NCBI RefSeq assembly: GCF_003073045.1
Contig: NC_037595.1
Location: 14,544,252 to 14,608,251 of the forward strand
Length of the DNA: 64,000 nucleotides
Origin: Pomacea canaliculata
Lineage: Eukaryota; Mollusca; Gastropoda; Architaenioglossa; Ampullariidae
Direction: 5' to 3'
The translations under genes and the position numbers were made by a program. Positions 1-12,800 of the stretch are shown in pieces. The notes below the pieces were generated by a model. The model had not been told where the DNA came from, ran no database searches, and saw only the letters and a list, made by a program, of their open reading frames with translations. The stretch's first letter is position 1. The number at the start of each line of letters is the position of its first letter.

Positions 1-2774
1 AACACACATAATATGAACATACAAAAGTATATACATGTGTACATAAAAGAACACACTATAATATTAGAGGGAGGCATGCATGGACACATCCATGCAAACA
101 CACATCTATGTACATGCAATATAAGCAATTACATGCAGGGACACTTTCATGCACATTCACCCAAACATATGCACAAACAACTGCTGAGACTTGCTAATTC
201 TTATACACATGCCTTTTCCTGCAGGTGTACCCACACACAATAAACAAGAGAAAATTGCCCAGGAACTATTTCAACGTGAATTATTCAGCCTGCATATGCA
301 TCTAAAAGGCTAGTTGATGTCAACAGTTAAAAACAATTATCTGGGAAATCATTTTAAGTTCTAAAACTATTCTTACTCATAAATGATAAGAAGTTAAGAA
401 ATAATCATGCAGCTCATTGCTTATCCTAAATTATCTAAATATGAATTTGCTTTAGGAAGATTGCTTTAAAAAATACCATTAAAAGCTCTGAAAGCTTAAA
501 AGATATTTAACCGGAAAGTTAACTGTCACCATTTCAACAATCTCACTTCCATTCAGAAACCTTTAGAATACACAATTTAAGATGCATTTTAGTAATCTCT
601 TCTTGAAGGAAGGACAAAAAGCTCATTAACACAATTATACCAGTGTTCAAAGAGAGGGATGTAGGGATATTTGATAATGGATTGACAATGACACCATAAG
701 GAGCAGGCACCCAAGAGAAAAACCACACATACTTGAAAAAAAAAAAAAATGCTGAATAAGTCAGGATTCTGCTAGACAGAATGAATCTAATGGCTTGCCA
801 GTAACTTTGGAAAAAGACACCAGTAGGTGATAAACATGAATGTCATCAAATGTTCTTCTGAATTTTGCTTGAGGGACAGGAGATGGTGTGGATGCAGACA
901 GGCTGCAAGAGAGGCAAGGACATCATACAAGAATGCCTATTGCTAAGAGGCCTTGTTAAGTGCATTCCACCCATTTATTACACAAATGGTTTCTCCTGAA
1001 AGAGAATTCATAAAAGCACTAGCTGAAAGAATATGATCTTACTATATGCTTATGTATGGTGAAAGGGGGATGTTCACCACAAGTGTTACCAATGTTGCTC
1101 TATTCTTGGTGCACATGGTAACTTTATAGACAAAAAAAAAAAAATCATGCTACCATACTATAGTCTTTCTCTGCATGCTAGTATTCTGCATTCACACTTT
1201 AATTTGGCTACACATTATGCGGTGTAGATTCTTCAGAAACTTTACTATTCCCTATTCTGTGGGTTCACATGTCACAAGGTAAAAGGCATGACTAACATGT
1301 CAATAGTATCAAACAGACAAAAATATTTAAATTTCAAACGTTTCTTTTTCCTAAAGCTACTCAACAAAACAGGTTGTTATACCTTGGATGTATGAACAGA
1401 CACTTAACTCTCTTTTGGATAATACCAAAGCAACAAAATAACAAAAAACTATTGTTAGTAACATTTATGAACTGGACACCGCAACCTTTTTTTGTAGCAT
1501 CATTATTCGTATGTAAGAAGCAATGGTGGTCGGGGGGAGTGGCTGAAATATAACCCTGTTATATTTCTAAAGCACATTCTACTTCCTTAACTTAGAGAAA
1601 TAACCAGTCCCAAGCTGTCTGTTACAGAGTGGAATGCACATGTACAACACCAAAGCTGCATTATAGACAACAATATAGCAAACAGAATGTGGACCAGCCA
1701 CAGAAACCCATGATTTGGGAACATGGAGATAGTACAGTAAGAGACAGAAAGACAGTACTGAGCTAGAGATATAAAATAAGACCAAGGCTCAGAGAAAAAC
1801 AATGAGCACAGGGAAGATATGGGACAGAAAGAAGCCTTCATCTGCACCTCCACCATTCCATTCGTCCACAGAAGCCAAGCTCTGGACCTTGCGAATTTTG
1901 CGGGTGGTACCTTGCGACTTCGTCCATTTCAACTCTGGAGCATGTTGTTTCTTTTGCTTTAAGCTTGTTGGACTCAAACACAGACCGTTTATCTAAACAA
2001 AAACCAAGGGAGAAAACTAAAGAGATGGGATCCCACTAGTTGAATCTTGTAAAAACACCAAATCTGCTTCAGCCAATACAAGAAACTGAAAGAGATGACG
2101 TGGGTTGAATATGCAAAATGACTATAGCAAGCTAGAAAAATTACTGACCCACACCACTGACTCCTACCAACTGAACACTAAACAAAAAAAGCTAGAAATA
2201 AATACCATTTGAAATTTTAAAAAATTGCTAAAAAAACCCCTACTGCTTTAGCACAACTTTCTTTTTTTTTCTTTAAAAAAGCACAAAAATGTGGACAAAA
2301 TCAATGATACTCGTGACTCAATACAGGGACATTATTGTTTTCTGCCATTATCTCCCTTCACATGGCAAGAGACTACCAGTCCTTGAGTGAATTAATCATG
2401 AAAGAACAGTCAATGTTCACACTGTTCAGCATTGAATAAAAATAAATCCTATTTTTAAAAAAATTGTCAATAAAACAGAAAACAATTTTTTGCCCCTCAT
2501 ACAAGTCAAGGTATCAGAGATTCTTAGAAAGTCTCACGCGGTTCAGATTGCAAAAGTTTTAGTGCATTTGAAGCACTCACCCTGAAAGAGATGGAAGTCA
2601 GTTAAGGCATTAAAGTGATCTGTTACCATGCACAAAGACAAGTATTCTGACAATATGAAAATCAGCGCACTATGTGGTAGTACAAATGGAATAATTCCAA
2701 TCTTGCAAACAAGAAAGAATTAAAGAGCAAACAAGAAAACAAGAAAAGTGTGGTGGCATCTTCTATATACATAC
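1..2774. other. Non-coding or unresolved sequence downstream of tomosyn exon 20
   Basis: AT-rich sequence with poly-A/poly-T runs. Apart from the weak exon candidate at 1855-1989, no tomosyn domain block (C-terminal propeller motifs or SNARE heptads) was recognised on the minus strand, so the remaining exons probably lie left of the window. Confidence 0.5.
1855..1989 (-). other. Possible further tomosyn exon (weak)
   Basis: After a TTTGTTTAG acceptor-like site on the minus strand there is an open stretch with coding-like codon use containing APELKWTKSQGTTRKIRK and VQSLASVDEW. It would suit the linker just before the SNARE-proximal region, but its phase does not join directly to exon 20 and no family motif is present. 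An intervening exon would be required. Confidence 0.25.
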
Positions 2775-3834
2775 CCCCTTTCCTCAACTGGCACATCTCA
2801 GCCACACTCATTCTTCGAACAGTAGGTTTTGACTGGTTTTCTTCACTGAGATCTATCACTTTTATTATCTTCTCTTTCATCATTTTAGATCTCTCTCTGG
2901 TCACTCTTGCTTCTGCATCACCTTCAATTTCAAGAGTTTTGGACTTAGCACCTAAAGATGAGCGGATCTTAACACTAAATCTGTGTAAAAAACTTTTACT
3001 GTGCTGGGTGTCGGCCTGTTCAGCAGGTCTGCTCTTCCTGTGAGTTGCTGCATCCAATTCATCATCACTGGTGCTTGCTGGAGTAGAATAGTCTGCTTGT
3101 TTGCTGTAGTCCCCTGAAAATTCTCTGTTATCAGGGTGTTTATTTCTGGGACTGCTTGATCTTGACGTTGAATTTCTTCCATCCTCTGCCGAGCTATGCC
3201 GTGGGCTGAGCTCACTGGCTTCCCCTGCTCTCTCTAGTCTTTGTTCCTCTGTCTGTCTGTTTCTGGTGATGGAACTATTATCTTTGGCATTTTGGAGTTT
3301 CTTGTGATCATGTAATGCAATGGACAGTTTACACTGATGATTCACGTCTGGATCAGAAGATGACCGCCGCATGTTTGGATTTTTTTTATGGCGAGGCTTA
3401 GCTCTTAATGTGACTACATTGTCCGAGTGAGCTTCATCTGCCCTAGTTTTACCATCCATGGCATCTGAACTGACACTGCCAGTACTGCTGCTTTTCTGAA
3501 CCACATGTGCTGCATTTTGCACAGACAGAGTCAAGGGATTAGGGACATGCTCAGCACATGTATCAACCATCAAGCCTATAGCCGCCACTATAGAAGCAGG
3601 GTTATTGTTTGCATCACCTTCTGCTGGAGGATGAGTTGGACTTTTGATGGGGACAAACACATTATCATCATGTTCCTGATCAGGAGATGCTGGTGAAGTC
3701 AGAATCTGCTGGACAGAAGTGTCTGTGGACTGGCTCTCCCCAACTGACAGAAGTTCTTTGGCACGTTTACGTTTTGTCCGTGGAGGGATTAAGGGAGGAG
3801 GGACCTTTGACACAGGACTTTGAACACAGGGCAA
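2775..3834 (-). CDS. STXBP5: Tomosyn exon 20 (long disordered linker)
   Basis: 353 codons in one exon after acceptor TTTCAG. The sequence is rich in Ser, Pro, Arg and Asp, with a proline run (VPPPLIPPRTKRKR) and several Ser-rich or Arg-Ser tracts, consistent with the regulated linker between the second propeller and the SNARE tail. The last recognisable block is VRRMSVAEMCQLRKG, then donor GTATGT in phase 1. The exon is an order of magnitude longer than most of its neighbours. Reading past the donor gives only an intronic extension. Confidence 0.87.
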
Positions 3835-6800
3835 CTGAAAACATTCAGAAAGCAGAAACACAAACGGGATTCAACACACAAAACAAACGGAACGGCCATC
3901 ATCTCTTGACTGCTGTTTAGCACAAATTATGGGCAAAAACTAAACAGACACAGAATGGTGCTCTTAAAAAAAGTTCACATGCAGAATAAGAACAAAAGTC
4001 TGAAATGTTAAGCAAAACCAAAGGAAAAATGTTATAACATTGTTTGTAAATTAAAGAAATGAGAAATTTCATACTTGCTGTGAATTAAAATGAAAGGAAA
4101 AAAACCTAAGCCCTCATCATAGATGAATGCAATGATTTTTTTAAGTGAAAGTTACCTTCAATTTATAACCTCATCTAGCTTTTTATGTTTTGTATAGGTT
4201 TTTATGATTCTGAATACATCTGGATGTATTTTTATAAAATAACTAAAAGTACATGCATGCTCATTCATGTACATACATACACATTCACATTCTTCCTCCT
4301 ACAGACCCATTCATATAGGAGAAAGAAGCCTTCATGTCAAACATTTTGATGCACATTTGTCTGGGATTAAACACAATTTCACACACAAACATAGCATCCA
4401 GCATGATCCAATTTATATTTTCTTTGCACTTTTATATTTGCATAGAAAGCAATTACTAGCAAAAAATTTTAAATGATGGCACTAGTGTGAGAATTTTTAT
4501 CTCTACATGATGATAAAATTATTTGGTATATGGCGAAAGTTGCTTTTCTGGAAATGCTGTAAATGATATCAGTGCCAGAATCACATCCAGGTCAGAAGTC
4601 GTGGGCAAAACACCAAACACAGCCACTGCTAAGGAACTTGGGTTATCATAGGGAAGTTATACTTCGATAATTGACTCTGATGCAGCCTTAAAATGTCTAT
4701 CTACAGATTGTATGGGAATATATCACATTTAACATGATTGTATGACAGCCTGTTTTTTTGTAACTGAAAAAAAATCACCAACAAATGACTATGCAAAATA
4801 CTATCGTTGAGCATACTACTAAAAGGTTCCTCTTGTTTAACAACTTGATAGCAAACCAAAAATATGTACTACTACTACTACTAGCCAACAATAAGCATTT
4901 TTCTTAGATTATATCATCCAAATATTAGTGGTAAATTGTTGACAGGTGATGTGTTGATGCTGTAACACATCTAAATCTCTATAAAAGTCAAATGCCATGA
5001 ACATAGCACTAATCAACCAATAATGATTCACTCAAAATTTATCTTAAAAACTGAACTTTAAAGCATATCAGGCCTCACAATTTTACAGGTTGTTCCAAAA
5101 CTAAAAAGAGCAGTTAAATGTTGATGCCATATGGTAACTGTTGTAATATGCAGAATCTAAAAGTATATATAAGCAAAATATATAAGCAAAAGCAACACCA
5201 ATCAACATCCTTAAAATGTTATCCAGGAAGGACAACAAGAAAGACATATCTGATGTGAAACAAATTAGCACTATCAAAATATCTACCATCACCTGCCAAT
5301 GAAAACACTCTCCTAGAGTTTATTAAATGTTTTAAAAAAGTGAAGAACCAAAACAGATGTAAAATGGGCTGCTAGAACTTGGGGCAAATATGACATGTCT
5401 TCCTTGCTGCTACACATACAAAAATACAGAAATAGTACAACAGAAAATAAAACTAAATTGTTGTAAGCATGGAGATGCAGCAGCAGTTTCTAATGTCTTT
5501 ACTAAAAATCCACCACTAGAATCTTGCAGATCCATTCCATGCTCCATCCCTTTGGGCCACTTCTATTATCCACAGCTTGAACCAAGTTTTGAAGTTCAGT
5601 CAAAGCAGTCCAGTCTCTCTTCCAACGATATTTTGAAGATTAGTTTCCTACTAATGCCCCCTGCATTTCTTGTCATCATTTTAAAATACTTGTTGGGAAA
5701 ATAACTGGAAATGCTTTAATTGTTAAAGAGCAATATTTTTCTCTAGGTTTTCCTAGATTGCACAATGAATTAATTTAAATATGAACCCACAGGAACACAA
5801 GAGCTGCTACAAGAAAAATAAAGATAACAGACTACTTAGGACTTTCTTTATAACTATACTTTAAAGGTTTGCTGGCCTGTTTGAATCAAGTAGAAATCAT
5901 CTTGTACCTTCAATGAGATGAATTCCTCAGTTATCCATTGTAATGTAAACAAATATAATTACCACACAAAAGGTGTCAAATTAAGAACCATTCATCAGGG
6001 CTTCTGCTTACGCAAAAAATTGTGTACAGTACGCATTAAAAGTTCAGAGGACCCCGTAAATTTTCGTCAATGGGGTCCCCTTCAAATTTGCGCGAAGAAC
6101 AGGGACCCCTTAAAAATCTGAAGGGGTCCCTGGGACCCCAAAGAATTTAACCTTAGCAGAAGCCCTGCATTCATGTTTCATATCTTTATATCTAAATATA
6201 TTTAATCATTATCGGCTGTTGAAAGTGTATGATTTTATTTTTAATTTGTATTCTGACCTAATTTTACTTATGGTTTTCAAATCTATTCGTTTGCCACATT
6301 TAACTAACACTTTCTACAGCAAATAAAAGGTTTACATTTACAGAATTGTTTAGATTAATGAAAGAAATGCTTTCAGTTAACTGAGAATCTTTTTCTTAGT
6401 TGCAGTTTATATAGGTTTTGAAAACCATGTACAGCTGTGCCAGTCAGAATTGGAAAACTGAATGGGTTAAATATCAAACTGATGCTAAAACATACTTTTA
6501 CCTGCCTGTTAACCAGGAACACTTCTCTAGCAAGAACCAAGTGGCTCATGTTTCAAGATTTCCCTTAGGTGCATTTAACTTATCATAGGCAATGATCATG
6601 TGCACTATATATTAATTCCACGACACATGTCAAGGACATGACTAAAGAAGCGGTTAAAAGTTTTTTCCAATTATACAAATGCAAATGCAGACACAGTGAA
6701 TCTGAAGCAGATTTTTGTAATTTTATGTAATTACATAAACTAAAAAAAAGGGGAGATATCTGTTGATGTGTGTGTGCATGGGTGGGGGGAGGAGGAGGAA

Positions 6801-9800
6801 TAGAACACTTTTAAAATACTGGAACATACTCTTTAGCTAGAGATATGGGTTAACTTGTAAGATTAGTTTTTGTAACACTCCTTCCCAGGTTAGCATACAT
6901 GATCATGCTGTCAAAAGAGAAGAAATTGCATCAGGGACTCACCTGATCTGTTGTTGGAGATTTCCCCTCCTCTGAGCCTTGACTGACTCCTTCACCAGAA
7001 GGCTTCTTGGTGCGTGGTGATCGTGGTGCTCTTTGATAGGGGTCCATTGAGCCTGGATAAGGAAACTTTTGACTTTTATTATGTGAGACATATGACTAAA
7101 CACATAAACTATCCAACAGAAACTGATGTAAGGCGTGTAATTTTATACAAGTTCAGCAATAACAGTCTCAACTAAACTACACCACCTTAAACTTATTAGC
7201 AAAGGAATGACACAGTAAATGATCTTTAGATTCAGCAATAGTACCACAAATGAGTTTGAGTTGCATGGGATGTTCAATTCTACACAAATATTCTTACAAC
7301 TACAGGTATGTTGTGCTGTTGCTGGAGCTCTGACAAAAGTTCATGGACTATAACTTCTACATGGGAAGTAACTGTTACTTGTAAAAGCCTAATCATTGTC
7401 CTACAAGTTCCTTACTTTGGAATTTAAAATTTTTAATTTAAAAATCCTTCTATAGCTCATATGTTGTTTGTTCTTCTGTCCGTCAGATGTTCCATGTCTC
7501 ATTCTTGTTCTTAAGCATTTAAGAATTAAAAATTTTTAATTTAAAAATTTAGCACAGATTTCTGATTAATCTCAAATTTCTTTGAGGTGAAGAAAACGAA
7601 ACATGTCCATGTAGGTCAAAGGTTTACATTTTCAAAAGTTCTGTGTGGAAAAGTTGTCAGAATTATTAATTTATCTCATTCTGTAGTAACCTTCATTCAC
7701 TTCTGAACAATTTCAGCTGCTATTAGTGATTTATCTACTACGTATCTTTCTTTAAAAAATACCTAGTTTATACTCTGAAAAACCCCCGAAACACATTTTA
7801 AAAAAGAAGTTTCAAAAGTAATGTATAGATTTTTGAAAAGAACATGTTATAGCCTAAAGTTAAAATAGCCTTTGTTAACTTGATTGTTAAAACACATTTA
7901 TAAATAGTTCTTGTGACAAGTTATTTTTTAACAAGTGAACAACCAAAATCTTAAAAACAAGCAGGAATTAAAGTTGAGACCATTTCATATCTTGTAAGAC
8001 AAGTAAATTGATAAAAAAAAATGCTCTTAACAACAAGTTAATATGACAACCAGACGGAAATAATTCTCTCAATTTTCTCTCCTTCTTAACTAGAAAGCAA
8101 GATCGAATTGCTCCTTACCATACAAATCAGGTGTGCCAAGATTCAGCAAACATGTCTTTTGGACAAAATCAACAATGGCAAGACCTGATTCATTGCCAAA
8201 GGCCATCCTGAAGAAGAAAATTGGGACATTACTCATCAACATCACAATAAAATGAATAGAAACAGAAAAGGTAAATGTTAGACCATCTGAATGTAAGTCC
8301 ATGTCTAAGGTGTAGGACGTACAGGGTGAACAGTTGTACTCACAGGCCATAGGATGAGTTGAGTGACATGACAGTTATGCTTCCTGGTGGCTCGCCCTCT
8401 ATAAAGCAGAGTATACACACCAAGTCTGCCTGATAACCTGCTGTCCACTTGCGAGACCCAGGTCGCACTTTCACCAAGGTATGCTGTTCTACCTATAACA
8501 AAGTAAAATCCAGATCTATGAATAATGGATCTATTAGACATACAACATACTATTTCTCTGAACTTCTCTTCCCTTACATCCCAGCTAGACAACTCCGCTC
8601 TTCGTCTGATGACCGTCTCCTATTTCTGTCACTAGAACACACGGTGACAGGACTTTAGTTACTGTGCAAAAAAAAAACAATGGCACTCTCTTCCTTTTCA
8701 TATCCACCACCTACCCACCATTGAATCCTTTAAATGTGCACTGAAAGCGCACCTCTTTCTTAAACATTACTCTTAACACCACTTCCCACAATGCTAGTCC
8801 TTTTTCACACCATTTCCCCCTTATCTGCTTATTGCTACTTCCCTGTTTGTCTTCCTTTCGCAAAATCACGATACTCAGTTCTTGTTACTTGGTTCCTCTT
8901 CGCATTTTCTGTATGTCTTTATTCATCATCAGTACTGTTCTTTATCCTTCTATAGCTCATATGTTGTTTGTTCTTCTGTCCATCAGATGTTACCCGTGTC
9001 TCATTCTTGTTCTTAAGCACTAAGAGCATGCTCTTTATGAGTGTGAGTATGCATTATACAAATTTTGCATTTATTTATTATTATTATACAGCTCCACGCA
9101 GAAGCCTTGCCAAATCCTCTCCCCTCACATCCTTCAAACTTTTGCTGTAGACAAGATTGAGCAAAGGACTCAGTGGATGGTCACCCACCTCATGATTTCA
9201 TTAACAAAAAACAAGCTACAGTAATGCCAAATGAGAGACAAGTCAAATGTATTTATGAGTGGTTCAAAAAAGATTATAAAAACATCAGATAAATAACATT
9301 TTTGGTAGATCTGGAGTCCATCCATGAAAGGTCAACTGCATGGCTGTGTGACATGCAGCATGCAGCCTGCCCGAGGCCTTGCACAGGTCTACCTGCAGGG
9401 CTATGCACAGGCAATGAATGGGGTAAAGGTGAGTGTGACAAGCTGCCTGCTGGGGTCAAACAATAGGGCCCTGGCAAGGCAAGAAGGCACCAGGTAAGGC
9501 CATGGATCACCTGTGCAGTCCTGGGAAAGGAAGAGGTTGGGGAAAAAGACTACAGAGGAGACCCAGGCTGAGGGCTGGGCTCCATCTGGAACAGAGTTTT
9601 TCCTGGTGAAAGCCCCTATACTGGTTCTTGGATGGGAGCTTGCCCACTAGGTCAGGATCCACCAACTCCAACAGAGAACCAAAGAGACAGAGTTCCTCTG
9701 CAGTCTGGCAATCCAAACTGGCCAACCAAAATGTGTACAGGGTCTGTTGTTGGTTAAGAATGATGTGGCAGGTGTCCCAAGCCATGGGCAGTTGCCACTC

Positions 9801-12800
9801 ACGTGGGACAGCAGTACATGGAAGCACGGGTGAGGAGCATGAATCTGTGAAAAGTCCACCCACAGCTGCATTGCCACAATGTGACATGTGCAGTGCATCA
9901 ACTAGTCATTTGTGGAGGGAGGAAAGCCTAGAATTGCACATAAGCAACCGGGATCAAAGGTCTCAAAGTAACAAGAAAGCATGTAATAAACCAGCTGAAG
10001 GTCTGAAGCAGAATTTTGAAAATAAGGAGACAGACCCAGCCCCTTTTCAAGATGTAGTGACGTAACAAATCCATTCAGCATGCTTGCAAAAGATAAAGCA
10101 TTTCTGGCTGTTTAGACTTACCATTAGCCCTATCTAAAATAAGGTATTGTATGAAAAACCAAATAAATCTGACATATTCAAGCCAGATGTGGAGAGAAAT
10201 GGCTACCATTAGCATTTACTTTGATTACCTCAATTACTTAAAAAAGTTACACAAGAATAAAGTTTCTTCTAATTACCTGAATGAGAGTATGTACCAACAA
10301 TGAAATGGCAAATTCTTTCTCTACACCGTCTCCTTGCACAGCGGGAGAAATAACAAAATGCATTTTGCATCACCAAGTATCTCCCACAAAATGACAAACG
10401 CAAGGAGGAAACACAGCTCATTTAGACAGTACAGAGAAACATTGGTCTTATAGCTACAGTACTAAATCCTGAGCATGTCTTTATGCTCTGGAGTTAGCTT
10501 CAGAAGGTATGCCAGTCATAATATACCTTTGCACTGTCTGATGTGTTTGATGAGTATGATCCCATACTACTGCTATGTTGTGCTGTCACCCCAAGGCTGG
10601 GGTTAGGCAGACATGGGTACTCAAATTCAGGTGAATCCAGCTCATCAAATATCTCATATACAATGGAAAACTCTAAACTCTGCAAACAAACAACAAAACA
10701 CATGGGCATTCACGCTCCAGTTAATTTTGCTCCCAAATATCTTATACATAACAGAAAACTCTCAACTTTAAATGAACATTTTTATGGGTGACGAGCAAAT
10801 TGTTTTTAACATCATAGAAATCTTGTAAGACACCTTTGGGTAACCATAAATATGAGATTAAAATTCATCTGTTTCAAGTAAATCCTGCTGAACAAAATTA
10901 TTATGCAGAATCTTCAATACTTAAAAGTACTAACTTAAATATTTTATCTTTTAAAAAAAAAGTTTATTCTGCCTTTAAAAACTGAACCTTTTAAAACTAT
11001 ATGCATTAAAAAGTCTGTAAATCAATGTGCATAAAACAGTCATAGCTACATACAGTCACTTCCAAGGTAAGTTCCTGCCGAGAAAAGCGGAAAAGCATAA
11101 TATGTGTAGTTCCAGCCACACACAGAATGCGAGACTCTGGACACAAATAGATGATCTGAATGGCAAAGGGGTCATCATCTGGCATATCTGCTGCTCGCTT
11201 TGGTTTCTCAAATATTTTGGCAGTTTTTAGTTTGTATAAAATCTGTAATGACACTGAAAAAAATATAACATTACAGCCATGAAGTTCTATTCCACTGACC
11301 ATGAATCAAAGTTTCAACACTCCTAGTTCATCTTCCTAATTTTTAAACAAAGTTTATTATTAAACATTGTTGCAAAACCAACACTTGTTTCAAAACAGTG
11401 TAAAAATGGCCAAGCTACTTACTCATCTGAGCTATGTCGAGTTCAATTTTTGCAAAGTATGCAATAACTTATCAAATGTAACCACAAAGACTGCTCATAT
11501 AATGTATGTTAAACATTCAGCAATAAAGAATTCTTTCAATGATTTTATTCCATTTCACTGCCTTATAATTATCAAAAAGTGTACCTGACGATGCATCCCA
11601 AAATTTCAGTGAGCCATCTGCATGACTGCAAAAAAGGGAGAAATTTTCCTATTTTATATAAAAAGTATGTCATGCTACACATCAATTACTTTCTCAAGAA
11701 ATTTTTGCTATTAGACAAGAGCAGAATTTTATGGCATAGCTCAACAGACTTTTAAAAGCCATTAATCTTAATACCAACCTCATCAAATTTACCAAATAAA
11801 AAAGTAATGACTTTTTAAAGAACTTAATTTTTTTTTTTAGCATTTATGCATAGAATGAATTACACAAAATCCCATTTTGAACATGTCAGTTCAAAACTAT
11901 TTCTTTCATAGTTTATATTTTGTAATTAATGTAATTAATTTATGCTGCCATTTTTTCCCAAGGAGATCGGAGATATACATACTCTTACAGTAAAATGTTG
12001 CCTTCAAAGTTGGCAAATTCATCAAAAAAGAATACGACCAAACACTCTTTAAAAATTCATAAATGATCCATAGCTACATACACCCATGTTTTGTATATCA
12101 AAATGATGAAAAAGATGTGAAATTTAAGTTAAAATAAGTTTTCCAAGCCATCCAAAAATCAAAAAAAAAAAAAAGAGAGAGAGAGAGAAAGGAATAAAAC
12201 ACAGCTGACATAAAAACAAATACGAAGATCCAATACTGAATTATGACCACAACAGTGAAGTAAAATCAAGGAGAGGTGATCACCTCAGCCTGTTAGATGA
12301 AGGGACATAGCTCTCAACTCAACTTTCAATGTAAGTGGAGAAAGCCACATATTATGGTACTATAGCTAAAAGCTATTTTGACATACCCAGTGATCATAAT
12401 CTCAGGGTAGCTCACCGTTGATGTCCCCCACTGACCACCATTAATTGGCCATGTCTGGAAGATAAGAAAATTAGGGCTTTATAAATAAGTAAGACAGTAG
12501 TCACAAATAATAGGGATCAATCAAAAAAAAATAATCACAAATATGACATATTGCTATAAATAAGAAACCAATAGAGCAGTGGTTCTCAAAGTATTTCGGA
12601 CCGTAGACCACTTTACTAAAGTAAAAAATACGGTGGACCACCAAAGCTTAAAATCCCCCTGCACCATGAATTTCAAATTTAAATTGCCACATTTGTTTCA
12701 TTACAATTCAAAACTAAATGTACTTTTGTGACATTAATATAGTAATAAGTTTACATAAAGTTACATACTGCGCAAAGTACACATAAAAATTAAAAACAAG

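Noticed and set aside
13..243. 76-codon plus-strand ORF rich in His, Met and Cys
   Set aside because: Arises from CA/CATG-rich simple sequence; no domain.
540..728. Minus-strand 61-codon ORF as a tomosyn C-terminal propeller exon
   Set aside because: Some hydrophobic similarity in one frame, but no consecutive family motif, and the only acceptor is a long T-run with an unclear junction.
2533..2622. Acceptor- and donor-like CTCTTTCAGG/GTGAGT sequence on the minus strand as a small tomosyn exon
   Set aside because: The same bases serve as acceptor or donor, the peptide has no family match, and phase alone is not enough.
9507..10065. Overlapping ORFs of 126 and 145 codons in a tomosyn intron
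   Set aside because: Opposite-strand overlap in a GC-rich patch with no known domain; reported only as an unexplained block.
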